Of a stretch of 64,000 nt of DNA, positions 23,107-34,200 are shown one piece after another. The notes beneath the pieces were generated by a model. The model was not told where the DNA came from, did not search any database, and saw nothing but the letters and a program-made list of their open reading frames with translations. The stretch covers positions 24,458,725 through 24,522,724 of the forward strand of contig NC_089318.1 of assembly GCF_036669915.1 (NCBI RefSeq), written 5' to 3'. A program made the position numbers and the translations under genes. Numbering within the stretch: position 1 is the stretch's first letter; every line of letters starts with the position of its first letter. The DNA comes from Pocillopora verrucosa. Lineage: Eukaryota > Cnidaria > Anthozoa > Scleractinia > Pocilloporidae.

Positions 23107-25481
23107 TTGTTTTGTTAAACACAGTTTAATTTTTTTTTTCTTCATAGAAACTATTTAGCCGAATATTTTTGACTTGAATGTAGCACATTGGAAATGCAAG
23201 TTAGCAAGTACTTGAATCCAATGGAAAATCAAGTTTTTCAGTTCTCTGTTTATAATTTTCATTCAATGAAAACCAGTTTAACAAAACATGTTTTGCTGGT
23301 GTGAATGGGGTATTAGTTGCTGTTATCAGTTTAAAATGACAAGTCACCCTGTTCATCTTTTACACAAATAAGTCCTCCCCCCTTAACAAATACTTCAGAA
23401 CAAGTAATTTAAGACCTCACTCCTCTTAAGGGAGCTGCAGCGACGCTACTTCATAAACATTTACTTGTAATCTTACCAAATTTCTTCTCCTCGATTTCAC
23501 GTCTGTTTCTGTTGTGGTACACAATTCTCATGTCAAATCCATTAGCTCGTTTAGCCACAGCACTTCCAATCCCGCCCATACCAACAATTCCAATGGTTGA
23601 TCCGGTCACCCTCCTGCCGTAATAACCATGCAAGTAAGAGATCTATGACAAGAGTAAGATAAGATACACCAAAAAGTTAGTTGTTTTTCATCAATTATGA
23701 CGACTATTCGACAACCAAAATTAATGGTGGTGAGTTCTCGGCAACCACCCCCGTGGCCTTCGATGCCAGTTCCCGTTTTATAGGCAACAAAATGGTGTCG
23801 AAGAGAAACGTGATGCTAACAGATACATGGAGTCTCCGTTTCTAGTCTGGAATTAGGTGCAGTTGTTGACTGTGTTTTTTTCAGAGCGAGTATATAACCC
23901 AAAATAAAGAAGGTATTAACAATAAATGTATAATTTGGACTTGTTTTGCGTTTCTTTTTTGAAAAGCATAATTTAAGAAAAAGTAGCTTGATTTCCAAAA
24001 CCGAGAAAGCAAAGCATAATTTGGAAAAAATCCGAGCAATGCTAGGAGTATAATAAGCTACTTTAACTGTTACCAGTACAACCTATAAAAGCCAATCCAC
24101 CTCCCCCTCCCCCCCCCCCCGCCTTCATCAACCCCAGAGACCTCTCAATACTCAATATTTTAATCAAATCGAATCGCTCGCATCTAGGGTTCCCTTAGTT
24201 TCTTCCGCTCGAGAAAAAGCTTTGGTTTAGAATATAAATATGGAGACGAAATTAAGGGGAATGCTTGAGCTTAGATTGCAGTGCAGGCGCCTTATTAAAG
24301 CAAGTTAACGTTAAAAGCTCACGATCATTTATTCGACCGGCAACGTTTGATTTTGAGTTAGAGTGGACGGTGGGAGGGAGAGGACGAAGAAAATCCGCGA
24401 AGACGGCGTTTTTTCAATTGTCCCACCCCCTCCCCCCCGTTCCCTTTGACCATCGCTCACCCCACTGGTACATTGTCTTTCTCTCCCCAGCCTTCTGCCG
24501 CCGTAAAAATTGAAGATCGCAGCTATAATTTTCAACAACAAAATACTGAGGAGTCGCTCGTCAAAACTACGCCAGCTCTGCAGGCTCGCTTGCGTTTTTC
24601 AAATTTTGATTGGGAGTAAACGAAATTTTCCTTTTTCATCACAGATGTATTATTAATAGAAGTGTAATACAAAACATACGTAAAGTACATATTAAGTCAC
24701 TATTCATTCAACAATGTACATTTAATTTAATTTTATTGTTTTTGAGGGAATTCAGTAAGTTAGATTAATCATATTTTTCATAGTATGCAGATTTATCCAT
24801 AGGTATTTCTTTTTGCCATCCAAGTATGTTTTTTGTGAATTTAGAAAGCCTGCTCGTTCGATTCCGCTAACTGTCACGCAAATCACGCAGCTCAAGTGTA
24901 ACCGTACCCTCCCCCCAAGGAGAAACGGCTACACGTACTTAGCAATCACGAAACCTCCTGACTGAACAGAGGCTTACATGAGCTTACAATAATATACCAT
25001 TTTGAAAAAAAACCCTGAAAATCAGTTATTGATCGTTCCCTTTATCAAAATTAAAACTGACCTGTTTAGTTTCGGGACTTTTAGAAATTTTGTCTCCTTC
25101 CACTATATTTCTCGCGGAAGCCATTAACAGAGCGAATGCCATGTCTGCTGTACAATCTGACAAAACTCCAGGAGTGTTTCCCACAGCAATTCCACGTTCA
25201 GAGGCTGCCACTACATCAACATTATCCACACCAGCACCAAAATTACTGATGACTTTGAGATTAGGAAAGCAATCCATCAACTCTCCGCTTATTTTACAAT
25301 ATGTTTTTGTGTAAAGCACCATTCCTGCAACTCTTCGAGTACTTTCTTCGCTCATTTGAAAAACTTCGCTAGGACTGGCGACGATCATATCGATGTCAGC
25401 TTCATCTACCATTTTTTGAAGTTCAGGTGGCAGTATGATAGCAGGAAAACGAACAACGACAGGTCTCGAGTTTGCTTCCAT
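22133..25481 (-). CDS. glyoxylate/hydroxypyruvate reductase-like D-2-hydroxyacid dehydrogenase, three exons
   Basis: NAD(P)-dependent reduction of 2-oxo acids such as glyoxylate or hydroxypyruvate to D-2-hydroxyacids is the family role; the exact substrate here is inferred. Exons 25481-25062, 23642-23477 and 22533-22133 join in consistent phases with GT/AG sites. They give 328 residues, the usual GRHPR length. The dinucleotide-binding loop GMGGIG is at about 161-166. The catalytic residues are R246 (NIARGG), E275 (DPEPLP) and H294 (PHMGSAT). The start at 25481 (MEANSRPVVVRF) is chosen because upstream in-frame sequence is not conserved-looking. It is probably cytosolic, since no targeting peptide is seen. 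It lies head to head with the GPCR gene. Intron 2 contains a SINE-like repeat and a MITE. A broken paralogue lies at 5041-8525. Confidence 0.9.
22655..23025. repeat. tRNA-headed SINE-like repeat (paired with 5575-5955)
   Basis: Carries the same TGGGGGGTTCAATCCCTACA T arm remnant, CACCGGACCAGCAC and body as 5575-5955. It lies in intron 2 of the GRHPR gene. It was inherited through the segmental duplication. Confidence 0.55.
23070..23312. mobile_element. MITE with GCCCCATTCACACCA termini, TTA target duplication
   Basis: The left end TGCCCCATTCACACCAAAGC is inverted at the right as GCTGGTGTGAATGGGGTA. It is flanked by TTA at 23067-23069 and 23313-23315. The paired site near 6000 (TTTGGCTTAGTTGCTG) is empty, so this is another post-duplication insertion. 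No coding capacity. Confidence 0.85.
23925..25061. other. intron 1 of the GRHPR-like gene
   Basis: Collinear with 7244-8385 in the broken copy. C-rich low complexity near 24100-24120 and 24423-24440. No separate gene. Confidence 0.7.
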
Positions 25482-26672
25482 TACGAACGACGCGAACAAA
25501 GAATATATCTTCACGATGCAAGAAACCGCGTGGCGTGACATAATTCTTGCGTGACTCCGACCGTGACTCCGCTTATATTGGTGCTGTGTTGTGCGTGACA
25601 ACGAAAAAATATAAGCAGGTGATGACAAACGACCGCTTTCTTATTAGCTATGAATAAATGATTTTCATCTCGATAATTTCTTTCTTAGAAAGGCACCCAA
25701 AGAGAAGGTTAAATTTGATGTTTTTGGCTGGAACTCGAAAACAAACAATTACACAATGCAAACCTGATCGCTTCCCCAGCAGCGAAACCCATAAACTTAA
25801 GAACAGTGCCTCAGAGGCTCTATCTCTAAGCTTTTAGGAGACTCGCGTAACTTGGTTATGAATTTATGGTTCATGTGTGAAACATTCTTCAGACTGCCAG
25901 GACTTTCTTACAGATCTAACGTTTTAGACAGTAATGCAAATAAAAATCAGGAGCAAGTGATAAAAATATGTAGATGAACTGCCTAATCAGTTAAATCATA
26001 CAGAACAAAAATTTCACCTCATTTCTTTTTTCCTTTGCTTTCTTGTATGTTCGTCTTTCCCCTGTTTTATTTTGTTTTTACTAGGGGGGGAGGAGGGGGC
26101 AAAGCCACATAAACTTTCATGTTTGAACAGGAGCTCAAGAGCTCGTGGTTTGAAGCATGATGCAAGGATAGATGCAAGTTAATTGTTAACGATTGATTAA
26201 ATTGAACCATTAAGTAATGGAAATCAATTTACTTAGCGAGTTCTTCTGTCAAGTTCTGAAAAGAAAAAAGCGAAACAAAATAAAACAAATCCGTGAGCCT
26301 ATAGCCAACATTCGACCACCATTTATTATGATTTTTTTTGTTTAAACCTCCCAAAAACCTTCAAGACTAGTTTTTAAAGCACTGGAAAGCAGAAATGTAC
26401 GACATCTAAGAAATCCCAGCCACAACTATGACGTCACAGATGAAGCAACTCTGTGCTAAAACGCGTTTCAGCATTTTCGCTTTCATTCGTGTAGCTTCCT
26501 GATTGAATCTAGTACAGTTTAGCCGTGTATTGAGTTATATCAAAGGACAGATATCGAAATATTTCTTGCTGCATTTCAAGCAGCCTTGCAGGCCTTGCTG
26601 TCAGCTGTTATTACAGTCTCTGAAGAACTTGAGTGATTGAAGGCGTGTGGAAGGACAACTTTCACTTGCATC
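25482..26672. promoter_or_regulatory. shared intergenic region between divergent GRHPR-like and GPCR genes
   Basis: About 1.2 kb lies between the two head-to-head start codons and should hold both 5' leaders and promoters. A CRE-like TGACGTCA palindrome occurs at 26429-26436, also present at 1626-1633 in the broken copy. In copy 1b most of this region was deleted. The promoter role is inferred from position. Confidence 0.45.
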
Positions 26673-27566
26673 ATGAATCATTCATCAAATGAATCCCATT
26701 TAGATGATTGTCTCCTACCAGTTTCTCACATAATTGCGTTAATTCCAATTAACATTTTGTCAAGTGTCGTGGGAACCATCGGAAACTCTCTGGTGATCGC
26801 TACAGTTTACACCAACAAGAGTTTACAGATTATTCCCAACTTCTGGTTGGCGAGTATGGCTGTGGCCGATTTGATGGTCACTGCTTTGGGTCAGCCGCTG
26901 CTCATAGCTTTCTGGGGGCTTCATGTAAATCGCGAATGTAACGAGCCGGTGTCCGAAACATTTCGTGTTGTTGGGAACATGTCGTGCTCAGCTTCGGTTC
27001 TCCACTTGTGTTTTATCAGTATCGATCGCTGTCTCCTTATTGTCCGACCAGTTCAAAGCAAAGCGATCCGAACACTGAAGAGGTTCAAGTTAGCGTTACT
27101 TATCGCCTGGATTTTTCCGGTTATCTATGGTGTTTTGCGAATGTCAGTGATCAAGAAAGCAACTTCTTATTTCACCGTCATTGCTGCGGCCATCTGTTAT
27201 TTAACCATCATTTGCTGCTACACATTGATCATTTTTAAAGTTTGGAACCGTGACGTTGTTCATAGTCACGCAAGACAGAGTGCCTCACAATTGGTTGAAC
27301 GTCGCGTGACAGTCACGGTTGCTATTGTTGTCATAGTCTTCACAATTTGTTGGATTCCACTGATGTACCTTCGCAGCGCCTATGCCCAAAGTAATGTTGG
27401 AGTGGCATACAACTGGGCGAGAACACTAGCTTTGAGTAATTCTGCAATGAATCCGTGGATATATTGTTTTCGTATGGAAGCATTCCTTACGAATTACAAA
27501 CGACTTTTGAAGTGTGGCTTTGGAAACAATAAGCGTGACGGAAGCGCTCAGTGTGAAGTTAATTAA
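26673..27566 (+). CDS. intronless rhodopsin-like (class A) GPCR
   Basis: An orphan seven-helix receptor of 297 residues at the plasma membrane, with a very short third loop and tail. Class A landmarks are clear: GNSLVI in helix 1, LASMAVADLMV in helix 2, DRC replacing DRY at the end of helix 3, CWIP in helix 6 and NPWIY in helix 7. Glycosylation sites NHS and NES lie in the N terminus. The ATG at 26673 is taken as start; the in-frame extension upstream has no ATG. The helix 3 sequence (HLCFISIDRCLLIVRP) broadly resembles amine, adenosine and melatonin-type receptors. The ligand cannot be told from sequence. The gene has no introns, like many cnidarian GPCRs. It is divergent from the GRHPR gene and has a near-identical pseudogene at 1872-2756. 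Confidence 0.9.
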   Translation: MNHSSNESHLDDCLLPVSHIIALIPINILSSVVGTIGNSLVIATVYTNKSLQIIPNFWLASMAVADLMVTALGQPLLIAFWGLHVNRECNEPVSETFRVVGNMSCSASVLHLCFISIDRCLLIVRPVQSKAIRTLKRFKLALLIAWIFPVIYGVLRMSVIKKATSYFTVIAAAICYLTIICCYTLIIFKVWNRDVVHSHARQSASQLVERRVTVTVAIVVIVFTICWIPLMYLRSAYAQSNVGVAYNWARTLALSNSAMNPWIYCFRMEAFLTNYKRLLKCGFGNNKRDGSAQCEVN

Positions 27567-27633
27567 GCGATAACAGTCCAGTAAATCGTTTTAATGTAAA
27601 TTTTATAATTGTCAGTTGCCTGATTACAATGTA

Positions 27634-28233
27634 TTAACGTGGCCAACATTCTTAATGGTCTTAATATAGCATTCGGGTTAAGTCCTAACGGTAGAATTTA
27701 TTTTGATGATTATAAGCGGGTTGGTTCGTTGTTCTTTGATGAATGGAGGCCAGACATAGTAGGTGTCGTTGTGTCTAACATCAAGGATTTCTGCCAAACA
27801 TTTCAGCAGTTAAAAAAAGAAGAGAAAAAAAAATAAAGCAGATATTGTTCGACTTTCCGTGGCTAATTCAGCTTTTCATCCGAGCGATTTTTTTTTGCCG
27901 GCATTTTTTTAGTATTTTTTTTAGTGATGTTTCGCAAAATAAAAATTTACATATTGGTAATGAATTCCTAAAAAAATCGAAAATGGAATTTAACGAACAA
28001 AAATTTTCTTTCTTTCTGGCATTCATGTGCTGAGCCTGGTTACACTAGTTTGTGTGTAAACATTAAAATGTGAGCCAATATTTCGTCTGCCATAGTTTTC
28101 CTTTTTCAGGATGTGGTTTTCATTTCTCTTTCCCTTTTTCTGGTTTTCTGAAGCATATCACTGATTCATTGCTAGGGGAGTTCAAAATAAACTATCTCTA
28201 TAAAATCGATACTCGCATTAAGCACACAGATTA
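27634..28233. other. 600-base segment present in only one duplicate; short unrecognised frame inside
   Basis: In copy 1a the sequence passes directly from TACAATGTATTA to AGGAAATATCGAC. Here the two are separated by about 600 bases. Either this is an insertion (ATTA occurs at both edges) or copy 1a lost it. A frame at 27639-27836 without a preceding conserved start encodes 65 residues (SPNGRIYFDDYKRVGSLFFD is its most protein-like stretch), ending in a lysine-rich A-run tail. I do not recognise it. Confidence 0.5.
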
Positions 28234-28299
28234 AGGAAATATCGACAAAGATTGTTAGCGAAGGCACCGACCCGATGTACATCAGATTAATATCAGGCA

Positions 28300-30023
28300 G
28301 AAACAGAGGCGACATAAAATAACAATATCAGTTGTTGTTGACACTTAATTTTTTATTGACCACTGAGTTTGAAAATTCAGCGGAAACAGCTTTGAATAAT
28401 AATATCACTTACGGCCGCAGTAGGAAAAATAAAAGACTCTCAGCGATCAATACAAAGGAAAAAACAATGAGATGATATAGAGTGTTTACGTTAATTCCTT
28501 TTATCTTTTAGTTCAATTTACTGCTTCTAGGATCGAGATAACAAAACGAAAATGAATTGCAAAGATACTAGACAAATTAGGAAAGACTTGTGAACATTCA
28601 CAATTAAAAAGACAAAAACCAAAAATTATTTTAAAAATTACATATATTTTAATTCCACTTAGTCGAGGTTGTGCCCTTTGGGTCAAGGAGATAATTCCTG
28701 AATTTTAAGCATTTGTAATATGTCCTAAAATTAAATAAAAACTGAGGTGAACAGCGTTGACTTGCTAGCGGTAACATCTTTGCACGAGAGCTGTATGGGC
28801 CTTTTTTTCGAATACCTGATACTGTAATTGAAAATTTTTTTAATCAGAAGAAAAGCTTTCTTTAGATAACAATTTATATTTTCTGCTTTGAAATGTCTCG
28901 TTATTCATGGTGCTTTTTCGAGAATAATTAATCGAAACCGCGAACGCTTCTGTGACTCGCCCTTTTAAATAAGTTGAAACCACAGATGATTGCGGTACGC
29001 TGAAAGAAAAGTGTGCAATTACTAGCGCATCATTCAAAAACACCGCATCGCTTAAGAAGTCCTATTTACCAAACAGACGAGGGTTACGAAAGAATATACT
29101 ATTTAAATACTTTCTTCATGTGGAAAAATGAATGAGTTGCACATTCCTAACTTCTGTGCAACCGACATCACTGGCACAGTCGGCTGCGCGCACAAAACAA
29201 GGTCAATTCAAGGCTTAACTTACAGTAAAAACCTAAAGGAAGCTATAATCTTGAAGCACTTCACAACTGCCGGATGAAAGTCACTCATCCTTATGTATCA
29301 TTTAATGTTACGTTTTCTCGTTGTACGAAACAATAATTAATCGAAATTACTAGATCAGATATTGCTTGAGACGGCTTCTTCAGTTTTTGTTGCCGACGAA
29401 AATAAAGAAAACACGGTATATTGTGTTCAAGAGCATTTAACTTAAGCCGGCCAAGGCAATATAATGAAGTGAGTGATATTTAGCATGAAGCTACAGTATC
29501 CAAACAGACATAGAGATATCCCTAATGATAGGTAGATAAATACAGATGTTTTTAAAAAAAAACCATTTTCCTTTGTTTTGAAAATCGAGCACAAAATATT
29601 TTGATATTACTTCTTTCAAAGACCATTGAAAAGTTCTCAAAAATTGAAATATAATTTCTTTGAGTGATTAAGTTCGCAATTTAAGTCAAGGAAGCTTAAG
29701 ATAACATCCAATGGCATCCAAAATGAGCTGAATACTCGTTTAAGGAACCCAACAAAAGACACAATAATATAAGACATTTACGTTTTAACCAATCGAATCG
29801 CAGCATTGAAAATAATGCAATTTGTGTACTTCCTCACCATGAATTAACCCATTAGCCTGCAGCTATATGAACTGAGCCATTCCTTAAAGCATTCGCTGAC
29901 AAACTAGGAAGCAACCGGTTAAAACACCCACATTAACCGCCGTCCTAAGACCAGTCGATTCGTGGAATTGACAATATTTCAGGCCGTAGACGATCTTTTA
30001 TCTCCGTTCTGCTAGAAATCACA
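28300..30023. other. intergenic, no gene seen
   Basis: AT-rich sequence between the GPCR block and the first isomerase-like gene. Homology to copy 1a ends near 28290. I find no conserved frame, RNA gene or clear repeat. Confidence 0.5.
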
Positions 30024-33000
30024 ATGTCGCTGTTATATTTCTTTCAAACAAGCCTCGAGTACCATGGGATAACTTCAAAAGAGCTTTATCAACTATGGTT
30101 CAAGCACGCTCAAGCTGCTTTTAAGATGTACGAACAAGGAATTATGAAATATGCCTTCAAGGTAGGAGCAGAGTACGATTTATATACATAATACCAGTTG
30201 ATAGTCGCTTTATACGATGATTATACCATAGCACATTAATCTTAAGGGATTAACAAAGAAACTACATTCTTTGCGTCCCAACACAAAGGATCTTATTTCA
30301 ACAGTGTCTGTAGATGCCACTCTCGAAATATTCTCGTGACAATACAAGAAGATATTCTAAATATAAACGGACATTGTTATGGAATACATTTAAACTTGAT
30401 CGCCGCAACATTATGCCTGTAGATCTTTGTTTTGGCAACAGTAAATTGAATTTTGATATCTGATTTTAACGAAGTTCGTTCCACCTGTATTGCCCAGGCG
30501 ATAAGCTTTGAATCAGCGTGCGTCAGCAGACGCTACCGGGCGATAAGAGACAATAGTTTATAGCGGCCATGAACAAAATATTCACCGATAGATTCTCGGG
30601 AAGACTGCATTATACTTTTCAAGTATGTGTGGAATGTAGTTAGACATCAAACAAGAAGGGCGAGTTCGAGCCTCTCTCCATTTTTTGGGGGTAAGAATGG
30701 AAAAAAAAATTCCGCTGAATGGTGGCTACTTGACACAGATGAGACAACTGGGGGCGAATCATTTCGCGTTTGAATAAATGATGACTACTCTGTTCCACTG
30801 AAGACAATTCACGAGCTCAGTAGTCTCTAATCTGCTCGCGCTGTAGCTTTGTGTGGATATCACAAAAATTCTAGAATGGAGAGGTAAAGCAGTGACAATG
30901 TAAGGAAGCTCCTGCTACCGACAGAAGTCATTTTGCCGAAAGCCTCATTAACGTCTCTGTTCCGTACCAAATGTAAGGTTTGACATGAATAAAATTTTCA
31001 AAATTGCCAAAACTGCGGACTCGAGACGCCAAAATTTGGTGAATTTTCCAGATATCAATCAACATCCGCACTTGAAGTGACAATAGATAGATTAACATCT
31101 AAGTCACATCTCAATAGAGTGTCAATTCAACATGCACGAATCAAAAAATTTCTCCGAAGCGCCTTTTTTTTTGAGCAACTGAAATTGTGTTTCTTTCGAC
31201 CATTTCCGTTTCCCTACTGAGCCAAAGGGGCATGGTTATTTCATGTTTGTGAGGTTTTTAAAATTGTTTCATTTGCGGAAAAGTTATTTTGAGAACGGAA
31301 AGGTCAAGAACCTGGTTTGCTGCTTAAATATTTCTGACGCACAGCATTATATGTCATTATTGACGGGTAGCAACCAAAATTCTATGTATGGAGAGGATAA
31401 GACAATTAGTGAATCTCGTACCCAGATCCTACCATGTAACGATAACTTGCAACCACGAAAGGTCTGGTACGAGATAACATATAGTATTTGCAACGGATTA
31501 GAGAGGAGCCATCTATCAGGTTAAGGGAACCGATCATTATTTATCACCAGGGATTGTCGGTAGATTTTGAAAATGTCACGTTAAAATTATCTTAATTCCC
31601 CCCCCCCAGGTTCTATAATATTCTTTGCAACCCCCCCCCCCCATGACAATAAACTGTCAGTCAGTTTTCTGATGTGCCTCCTTAATATTCGATTGGTGAC
31701 GACCGCTCCCCCTCCGCTCCCCTTGAAAACTAAGAGATACCCATCCTCCACCCTCCTCCTCCTCCCTCCTCCACCAACCTCCTCCTCCCCTCCTCCTCCC
31801 CCACCCTTCTCCTCCCCCCTCCTCCACCACCCTCCTCCTCCCCCCTCCTCCACCACCCTCCTCCTCCCCCCTCCTCCACCACCCTCCTCCTCCAGCCCCT
31901 CCTAGCTCCTCCGCCCCCTCCTCCACCGCCTGGCCCCCTCCTCCAGAAAGCTAGCTTTAACTGATTTGTGTTGCTTTGCTTAAGACAGATCACTGAGCCA
32001 GTGAATATTCAACAAGACACATTTTTGCGAAGTGAATCTTGCTTATTACGTTCTTGACCTGCTAGATCGTGGGCCGAGTTTCACCTGGTGAGCCGAGACG
32101 GTAGAAACGTGTTGTGTTGGATCCGGGGGTTAAGCTTCGAGAGTTCCGTCTTCTCCCACCCCACAGCTGGTTTTTTACCTCCTGTCTGAAACCAAAATTC
32201 TTCTGAAGACAGGGCTTCAACCGCGTGTTTATTACTTTGATACCTCTTTATAAAAGTTTCGACCCCCTACTAAAAGAATTCCTGTTTCCGCCCCTGTAGT
32301 GAATCGGAAAGTACTTCTAACAGCACTTGATGATATCTTTAACAACTTGACTGGTTTTCCATTCATTTCCGTCTCTTCACTTTATAGATAGCTGGAGAAA
32401 GAAAAGTTCTTGGAGGTAATAAAATTAAATCTCAATCAATTAGATAAACCGTTTTCATGCCACACATAACAAAGTAAAGAACCTCAATATCGTGTGTTAA
32501 AGCTATCCATTTTTAATTAGCGATGGGGAAACGGAGGGCTCATTAGAGTATCGGGTAGAGGTAGCGGGCCTCTTGTATCTGTCGCTCGATTCCGGAGAGC
32601 TATATCATCAGAAAATGTATGCTTTATCATGAATTGAAAAATTACTTGTAGTTTTGCCCGCAGTTTGTGTTTAGTCACTGTCTTTTTCTCCAAAATAATT
32701 TTAGAAACGCTATCTGGACAATTCAGAAAAGGGTTGGCAAAAACGCGATTTCTTCTTTCGTATTTTTGGTCTCCATAAGATTTTAAATCTATTCAATGCC
32801 AAAAAAAAATCAAATAAAATGATGGAACAAGTCAGTTTGCTCCGGCTGTTTCTTGATTTATTGCTGCATTGTTTAATTGCACATAATGATAAAACATCAT
32901 TAAAAACGGAAGACAAGAACTGACTCTAAGGGCATGCTTTTGCCTTCTGTTTTTTATTTAGTGATGTCAGTGGAGTCACCTTCAGTACTGGACACTTGCT

Positions 33001-34200
33001 TTGTCGAGCTTCCTCTTTACCAGGCTATTGGAGATCAGTTACACTCGACATTTACCCCGTTGAGACCATACGAAGGATTTGCGACAGATGTGAGCGATAG
33101 AATTGGGAACGGAGAAAAATACGGGAATGAAAAGTCCACCTTAAAGAACGGCCTCTTCTACATCCTGACGTTTACTGTGGAATACGACCTTAGTAAGATA
33201 TATGTGATATAGAGGATACTTAATGACCGCTGGTGCATACGAATTTTATCTTCCAGTGTTTAAATTATCTCTCACGAGTGTGCGAGGCGAACGAGTGAGA
33301 GATATAACCAACTCGAGATAAAACCGAATCCACCAGTGGACTTGTAAGTTCTGTTTATCATATAGATAATGATTGGGTATATACATTGAAGACAATCTTG
33401 AAAGACATTATAATAGAGCGCCGAATGCAGGGATTATCTGTACGTAAACTCGGCTCGTTGGGTTGGTTAGGGCGTTGTTGCAATGGGCAGGCAGATGTTG
33501 TCTCATAATGCCATGGACCTCGCGGTCATATGAGTCACCAATTTCGGTTCGAGCTACATTTTAGGCTTTATCCGAATCAGATGAATCCTTATAATCAATT
33601 TCTCTCACCTTTTCTCGTCTCCTTTTATTTCATCTTTTCCAAAGCCATGACACAACAGGACTTGTTTGCTGTCTGGGCTGAGGAGGCTAAAGAGGCTCTC
33701 AAGGCAAAAAAGTCTGGAATCATCCTGGACTTGTGGAAAGTGGTGGCGGAACGTAAAGTAACTATCACTTTAAACTGATACCGTACAAAGCGAGTACTCA
33801 ATTAAACATTTAACTAATCTATTGTTTTCACTTGTGGCTGTGTGATAATGCCCAATATTATCACAGCGCGAACAACCCATTCAGTTTTGTGATGGTTTTA
33901 GATCAGTTTTGTGAACTCAGGTCTTCATAAACGTTAAGGCCGCCTAAGGAACATTTCACTTGCTTCAGCACAAATGATGTGCATAAGCACATAGAAAATC
34001 ACCAAAATTTCATCAAACATTCCTTATGATATGTTTTTCAGGTTATAGCCGTTGTCTGTGTGGATGATCCGACTGATGTTGACAGAATGTCACTGGACTT
34101 ACCAGTCATGAAAAAGATGGGAAGCAAAGTCCATATAGATTGCAAGTCGATACGGCCGATAGAGGAATGGGCCAAAGATCTACAAAAGCTAGCAGAATAA
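30024..34200 (+). CDS. double-domain muconolactone-isomerase-like protein A, five exons
   Basis: Exons 30024-30161, 32388-32415, 32962-33192, 33645-33757 and 34042-34200 splice in phases 0, 1, 1, 0 with GT/AG sites. They encode 222 residues as two repeats of a domain of about 100 residues: strand LFYILTFTVEYD, helix WAEEAKEALKAKKSG, LWKVVAERKV, then DLPVMKKMGSKVHIDCKSIR. This order resembles the ferredoxin-like barrel of bacterial muconolactone isomerase (LF.V.MTV, LWRIAG, LPLFPYMDIEV). In bacteria that enzyme acts in beta-ketoadipate catabolism, a pathway animals are not known to have, so catalysis is not assumed. No signal peptide, so probably cytosolic. The second exon is only 28 bases. 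A close paralogue with the same intron layout follows at 35953. Family identity rests on motif order read by eye. Confidence 0.65.
31595..31950. repeat. C runs and CTC/CCT microsatellite in intron 1 of gene A
   Basis: C runs at about 31598-31608 and 31630-31642 are followed by a polypyrimidine tract of CTCCTCC units from 31742 to 31944, with almost no purines on the plus strand. Long homopurine/homopyrimidine tracts can form triplex structures. Open frames here are artefacts of composition. Confidence 0.85.
33225..33345. repeat. short hairpin repeat in an intron of gene A
   Basis: CCGCTGGTGCATACGAATTT at the left is roughly inverted as ATAAAACCGAATCCACCAGT at the right. An inner CTCACGAGTGTGCGAGGCGA / ACGAGTGAGAG core lies between. 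A likely small non-autonomous element. Confidence 0.45.

Noticed and set aside
25026-25628. Longer N-terminus for the GRHPR-like gene starting at 25628
   Set aside because: The extra 49 residues are not like any GRHPR; the start at 25481 gives exactly the usual 328-residue length.
31587-31993. Four overlapping long frames rich in Gly/Glu/Arg or Pro/Ser
   Set aside because: They come from the CTC/CCT microsatellite, which is open in several frames at once; no conserved sequence.
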